Source of the DNA: Methylobacter sp.
GTDB taxonomy: Bacteria; Pseudomonadota; Gammaproteobacteria; Methylococcales; Methylomonadaceae
DNA: 64,000 bases
Reading direction: 5' to 3'
Assembly: GCA_023229605.1 (NCBI GenBank)
Contig: JALNYY010000002.1
Span: 66,530 to 130,529 of the forward strand
Position numbers and translations under genes: made by a program. The notes beneath the pieces were generated by a model. It worked only from the letters and a program-made list of their open reading frames with translations. It ran no database searches and was not told the DNA's origin. This document shows, piece by piece, positions 60,408 to 64,000 of the stretch (positions within the stretch are counted from its first letter, which is position 1; each line of letters begins with the position of its first letter).

Positions 60408-61915
60408 AAACAGTTGTGAATTCAACAAACGTCAGCGTTTTAAATGCAGCAAGAGCTCCTATAAAACTTGCACAGCCGACGATCAGGAATCGCAATGCTA
60501 TGCAAGACTCTGATTTGTCTTCAGAGTTAACTCAGGAATTTATTGATAAATTTATTTATGACACACTCGCAAAAACCTGGTTTGGGTATAACGAAGGATT
60601 GTGGATGCCATTAGATATGCATTTGATGCACCGTATGCTTGCTAATAGATTGCGTTCGATACTAACTAAAGGTTTTCCTCACCATCGACTTGTTAGTGTT
60701 GAAAAGTTTTTGGGAGTCGATCTGGCGCTTGATGAATGGTCAACCCAACCCAATCTACTGCCCCTAAAAAATGGCATATTGAATACGCAAACCCTAGAAA
60801 TTCAAGAACATTCACCAAAAAACAGATTTACTTGGCAATTACCCTATTGTTACGATGAGTCTGCAACTATGCCCATTACTGCGGGCTGGCTGAGTAAGTC
60901 CACAAGCGGTGATGCTGATGCTATTAACATCATTCGCGCATTTTTCCGATCTGCACTTTTGAGTGAGGGTGTTCAGAAATTTCTGGAACTTATTGGTCCG
61001 GGTGGAACCGGGAAATCGACCATGATTCGGCTTTTGACTATGATGATTGGCGACAACAACTGTGCATCAACGGATCTTTATAATTTAGAAACGATCAGAT
61101 TCGAAACTGCGAAGTTCTATCAAAAAAAGCTGGTAATTATCTCAGATTCAATGAGTTATGGTGGCTCTGTCGCGGTACTGAAAGCAATGACTGGCGGCGA
61201 CCCTCTCCGGCTGGAGCGAAAAAATCAACAGCAAATAGCAACATTTATGTACCAAGGGGCAACTGTGATTGCAGCTAACGAGGCTATTCAGTCAACAGAC
61301 TATACTAGCGGCTTATCACGGCGTCGACTTCCGATTATTTTCAAGAATAAAATTACAGATGCAGATCAAGAAAAATGGAGCTCGGAGGGCGGACTTGAGA
61401 CTGCTATGCAACTAGAATTGCCGGGGTTGCTGAATTGGATTCTATTAATGAGCGAGAAAGAGATGCAGAACGCAATAGGGCGTATAAATTCCGGCCTAAG
61501 TGCGACAGGGCGCGAACATTTATGTGAGACCAACCGAATTGCGCAATGGATTGAAGATAATTTAGTGACTATTAGTGGGTATATAACTTATGTGGGCAAT
61601 GCAAAGGATTTCCCTGAACAAAAACTCTATCCCAATTACAAAGAATGGTGCGCCGAAAACGGAAATTTACCAATTTCCATGTCGAGGTTTTCTAAAACCC
61701 TCATTGATGTCGCTGAACAGCTAAAGTTGGATGTAAAATTGCTGAATCGCGATAGTGCCGGAAAACGAATTTGCGGGTTAAAAATACGAGAACTCAGCGA
61801 CATTTCCCTTCCCACTCCAGTTAAACAGCAATGGTTGGATGGGCGGGCCGATTTGGAAGAATCTTTGTTATTACAGTCGCCAAATAAAATACTAGTACCA
61901 AAAAAAGGTGAGTAG
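60404..61915 (+). CDS. P4-alpha-like D5/SF3 helicase
   Basis: 503 aa. An N-terminal D5-like segment (DTLAKTWFGYNEGLWMPLDM) is followed by an SF3/D5 AAA+ helicase: Walker A GPGGTGKSTMIRLL near residue 200, KKLVIISDSMSYGGSVAVLK, and GATVIAANEAIQSTDYTSGL. This is the helicase of P4-like replication modules. The element lacks an integrase in the window. Confidence 0.85.
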   Translation: MKTVVNSTNVSVLNAARAPIKLAQPTIRNRNAMQDSDLSSELTQEFIDKFIYDTLAKTWFGYNEGLWMPLDMHLMHRMLANRLRSILTKGFPHHRLVSVEKFLGVDLALDEWSTQPNLLPLKNGILNTQTLEIQEHSPKNRFTWQLPYCYDESATMPITAGWLSKSTSGDADAINIIRAFFRSALLSEGVQKFLELIGPGGTGKSTMIRLLTMMIGDNNCASTDLYNLETIRFETAKFYQKKLVIISDSMSYGGSVAVLKAMTGGDPLRLERKNQQQIATFMYQGATVIAANEAIQSTDYTSGLSRRRLPIIFKNKITDADQEKWSSEGGLETAMQLELPGLLNWILLMSEKEMQNAIGRINSGLSATGREHLCETNRIAQWIEDNLVTISGYITYVGNAKDFPEQKLYPNYKEWCAENGNLPISMSRFSKTLIDVAEQLKLDVKLLNRDSAGKRICGLKIRELSDISLPTPVKQQWLDGRADLEESLLLQSPNKILVPKKGE

Positions 61916-61918
61916 GTG

Positions 61919-62062
61919 ATGGATGTCATGCTGCCTACAGGCCTTGTGGATGCTGATGATGCTGATGATGCTGATGATGCTGGCGATGAAACTACTTTTT
62001 TAGTGTTAGATTCAGTCTGGCATAATCAGTCTGAGGTAGCTACGCCAGAACCGGTGGGTTAA
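61919..62062 (+). CDS. Possible small Asp/Ala-repeat peptide
   Basis: 47-codon ORF three bases after the helicase stop. It encodes a GATGCTGAT-based microsatellite (61949-61980) as an ADD repeat, then ETTFLVLDSVWHNQSEVATP. May be the tail of the operon; expression uncertain. Confidence 0.3.
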   Translation: MDVMLPTGLVDADDADDADDAGDETTFLVLDSVWHNQSEVATPEPVG

Positions 62063-62640
62063 ATATCGTCCGCGTCAGGCTATTAGCATTGTTGATTCTG
62101 GAAACCAGACGTAGATATATATAACCTTATCCGGCATTTGCTACGGGAGATCCGATTTAGTTGCCTGGACTGAGGCAAGTTGTGATCTGTGGAATCGAGG
62201 CAAACGAAAATAAGTCGGTAAAAGGCGATGACATGGATGTCTTCGCTAATTGTTAAACGCTTTACTGCTCTCTCCTTAGCCGTTAATGGATTAAATTATC
62301 AACTACTTTCTTTTCCCCTCAAAAGCCAATAAAAGATTTGAATAATTTTGATGTCGACAGTTTTTTACAGCATCATCAGCATTGTTAACATTTTCAATGT
62401 CTCTATAGTATTTTAGTCAGCACAGTATTAACATTTCCTGTTGTTGTCTCATCATACTGATTTCTTTGGAGTCAAAAAAATGATCTCTTTTTGGCGTTAA
62501 TGTGCAAAACGGTTTACAATTTTTCCACTATTTAGTCAATCCTGAAAAAACACTCTATCCAATTGAAAAATTTAACTAATATTTATTTTTAAAGTCATCT
62601 TTTCGACCGGAAATGTTAAAATATGCCCCTATTTTCCGGT
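62063..62640. other. Intergenic, no gene supported
   Basis: AT-rich with stops in all frames; no clear promoter or terminator. It may include the left flank of the insertion sequence, whose inverted repeat I cannot identify. Confidence 0.4.
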
Positions 62641-62654
62641 TGAAAGGGTGAAAA

Positions 62655-63275
62655 ATGTTGATTACTTCCAGCACGGGTCATCAGACCAACTTATTCGGCA
62701 CCGATCTGCTGCAACAACTCGACCTTAATGATCCGTTGCTCCGCCTTGCCGGCGTGATTCCCTGGCACGAGCTGGATCAGTTCTTTGCCAAACATTATTG
62801 CCATGGCTTGGGCAGACCCGCCAAACCCATACGGCTGATAGTCGGGCTGTTGATTCTCAAGCAACTGGAAAATCTCAGCGACGAAGCGGTGGTGCTGCAA
62901 TTCAAGCGTAACCCTTACTATCAGGCCTTTTGCGGTTTCACCGAATTCAGCTGCAAATTGCCTTGCGACAGGTGCGAACTGGTGCATTTCAGAAAGCGTA
63001 TCGGCGCGCAAGGTATCGATCAGCTGTTTCAACTCAGCGTGAGATTACACGGTAAAGCCGCGCAGGAAGACACCGTCAACATCGACACCACGGTGCAGGA
63101 AAAGAACATCACCTATCCAACCGACGGCAAACTGGCGATCAAAATCATCAACCGTCTGAGCAAAGCTGACCAAGGCTTACTGATGTGTAAATACTTTTCC
63201 GGGCACAAAGTTAAGCAGATTCTAGCTGCATTTCGTAGTCCACTGGCGACAAATAGTCATTGGCAAGAAATTTAA
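62655..63275 (+). pseudogene. Truncated transposase (IS5/IS1182-type)
   Basis: 206 aa. A DUF772-type N-terminus (DPLLRLAGVIPWHELDQFFA, KPIRLIVGLLILKQLENLSD, RNPYYQAFCGFTEF) and the first catalytic Asp region (VNIDTTVQEKNITYPTD) are intact. After about residue 172 (KIINRLSKA) the sequence changes to unrelated residues, and the remaining DDE parts are missing. An insertion or rearrangement near 63165 has cut the gene. Confidence 0.75.
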
Positions 63276-63865
63276 GGTGCTGCTGAATAATGATTGTTTA
63301 CCAACTGTTTTGGGTGGTTACAATATAAGTGCAATACGTTGTAATGAAACAAGGGCGAAGACATCTCTGCTTTCCGGTAAGCAGCACTCCATCACATACC
63401 GATTGCTGCATGAATCACAGTCATCTCATCCACCTACCTTGAGAACTAGGTTGGCGACATTAAACATATCAATCCCCGCTGCCAAATCAATGAGCTGAGT
63501 ATTTGCAGCGTTTAGAGCGGTATCAGCAGGAAATCACCAAGTCTGTCAAACAGTCGAGTAGAATGGCGCAGCAATGCGCTATCTCTACCTGACTTTTTTG
63601 CACACTTATTTTGAATCTAGCGCATAGATAAAGTTGAATGAATCTATAAATGATTAACCCATTTTACTCGTAAGGTTTAAGGTATTGAACAATACGTTTT
63701 TGACGTTTCTTTATTTATGTGCGAACGTCATATGAAATGCAAATTATGTCTGTTATCTTAATGCGTACTTCAACAAATTAATCGATATAGAACTTATTTT
63801 TAATACAAATATTGCTGTGAGTAATTTATCTGTTATAATTTTTGAAGGAATTAAAAAACAGATTA
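63276..63865. other. Degenerate region, no gene supported
   Basis: Only short ORFs without ribosome sites. A stretch near 63498-63585 reads QRLERYQQEITKSVKQSSRM in one frame and could be the remains of a transposase or other gene. AT-rich towards the repeat array. Confidence 0.35.
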
Positions 63866-63870
63866 TAACC

Positions 63871-64000
63871 CAGATGTATTGGGTAGTTACAGTTTGCTGC
63901 GGACTATGCAGAAAGTGCTTATACCCAGATGTATTGGGTAGTTACAATTTGCTGCGGACTATGCAGAAAGTGCTTATACGCAGATGTATTGGGTAGTTAC
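63871..64000 (+). repeat. 55-bp tandem repeat, continues past the window
   Basis: CAGATGTATTGGGTAGTTAC begins at 63871, 63926 and 63981, with an almost identical 55-bp unit between starts (one A/G and one C/G difference). There are no unique spacers, so it is not a CRISPR array. The number of units beyond the edge is unknown. Confidence 0.85.

Noticed and set aside
63871..64000. CRISPR array
   Set aside because: Units follow each other with no variable spacers, and no cas genes are nearby.

Overview
The window is mostly a temperate contractile-tailed phage (myovirus) integrated in a proteobacterial, probably gammaproteobacterial, chromosome. The transposase remnant near the right end recalls elements I associate with methanotrophs, but that guess at genus level is weak. 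The prophage runs from before base 1 to about 58124. There a leftward P4-type tyrosine integrase is followed by a 49-bp 3' fragment of tRNA-Thr(CGT), the expected attR. The intact tRNA should lie beyond the left edge.

Layout. 1-5750: end of the early/recombination region (RusA-like resolvase, NinX-like DUF2591, a muramidase-like/XRE fusion) running into the terminase genes. 5750-11200: a small secreted protein, then a head/neck operon with a putative maturation protease and a SWIM zinc-finger protein. 11268-20572: major capsid protein, tail sheath, a GIY-YIG homing endonuclease, tail genes and a lysis cassette (holin candidates, Rz/Rz1, GH19 endolysin). 20593-33854: baseplate, fibre, hub, spike, portal, tube-like protein and tape measure. 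33860-39240: an accessory island with toxin-antitoxin pairs, an ORF6N protein behind a probable C4-type antisense RNA, and an ankyrin protein with a virion-like C-terminal domain. 39311-55242: a triple-AlpA regulator, an AntA/KilAC protein and two giant polyvalent anti-defence-type proteins (1579 and 2278 aa), separated by a block of small minus-strand genes. 55491-56582: three integron-type gene cassettes with three attC sites and no integron integrase. 56696-58124: integrase and attR. 58125-64000: outside the prophage, with a P4-like AlpA/TOPRIM/D5-helicase module, a broken transposase and a 55-bp tandem repeat that runs off the end.

Two findings stand out. First, eleven rightward intergenic sites share CGGAAAAC (or a one-to-two-base variant), then exactly 27 nt, then a -10-like hexamer, with no -35 box. 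Each sits just before an operon, so they look like one activator-dependent phage promoter family covering head, tail, baseplate, portal, regulator and both giant-protein operons. Second, the prophage carries a cluster of attC sites with small minus-strand genes, one cassette having its own consensus promoter with a 20-bp palindromic operator.

The virion genes appear to work as successive late operons, each from one of these promoters. The two giant proteins are probably packaged and injected to protect incoming DNA. The toxin-antitoxin pairs, ankyrin gene, small minus-strand genes and cassettes look like lysogenic cargo.
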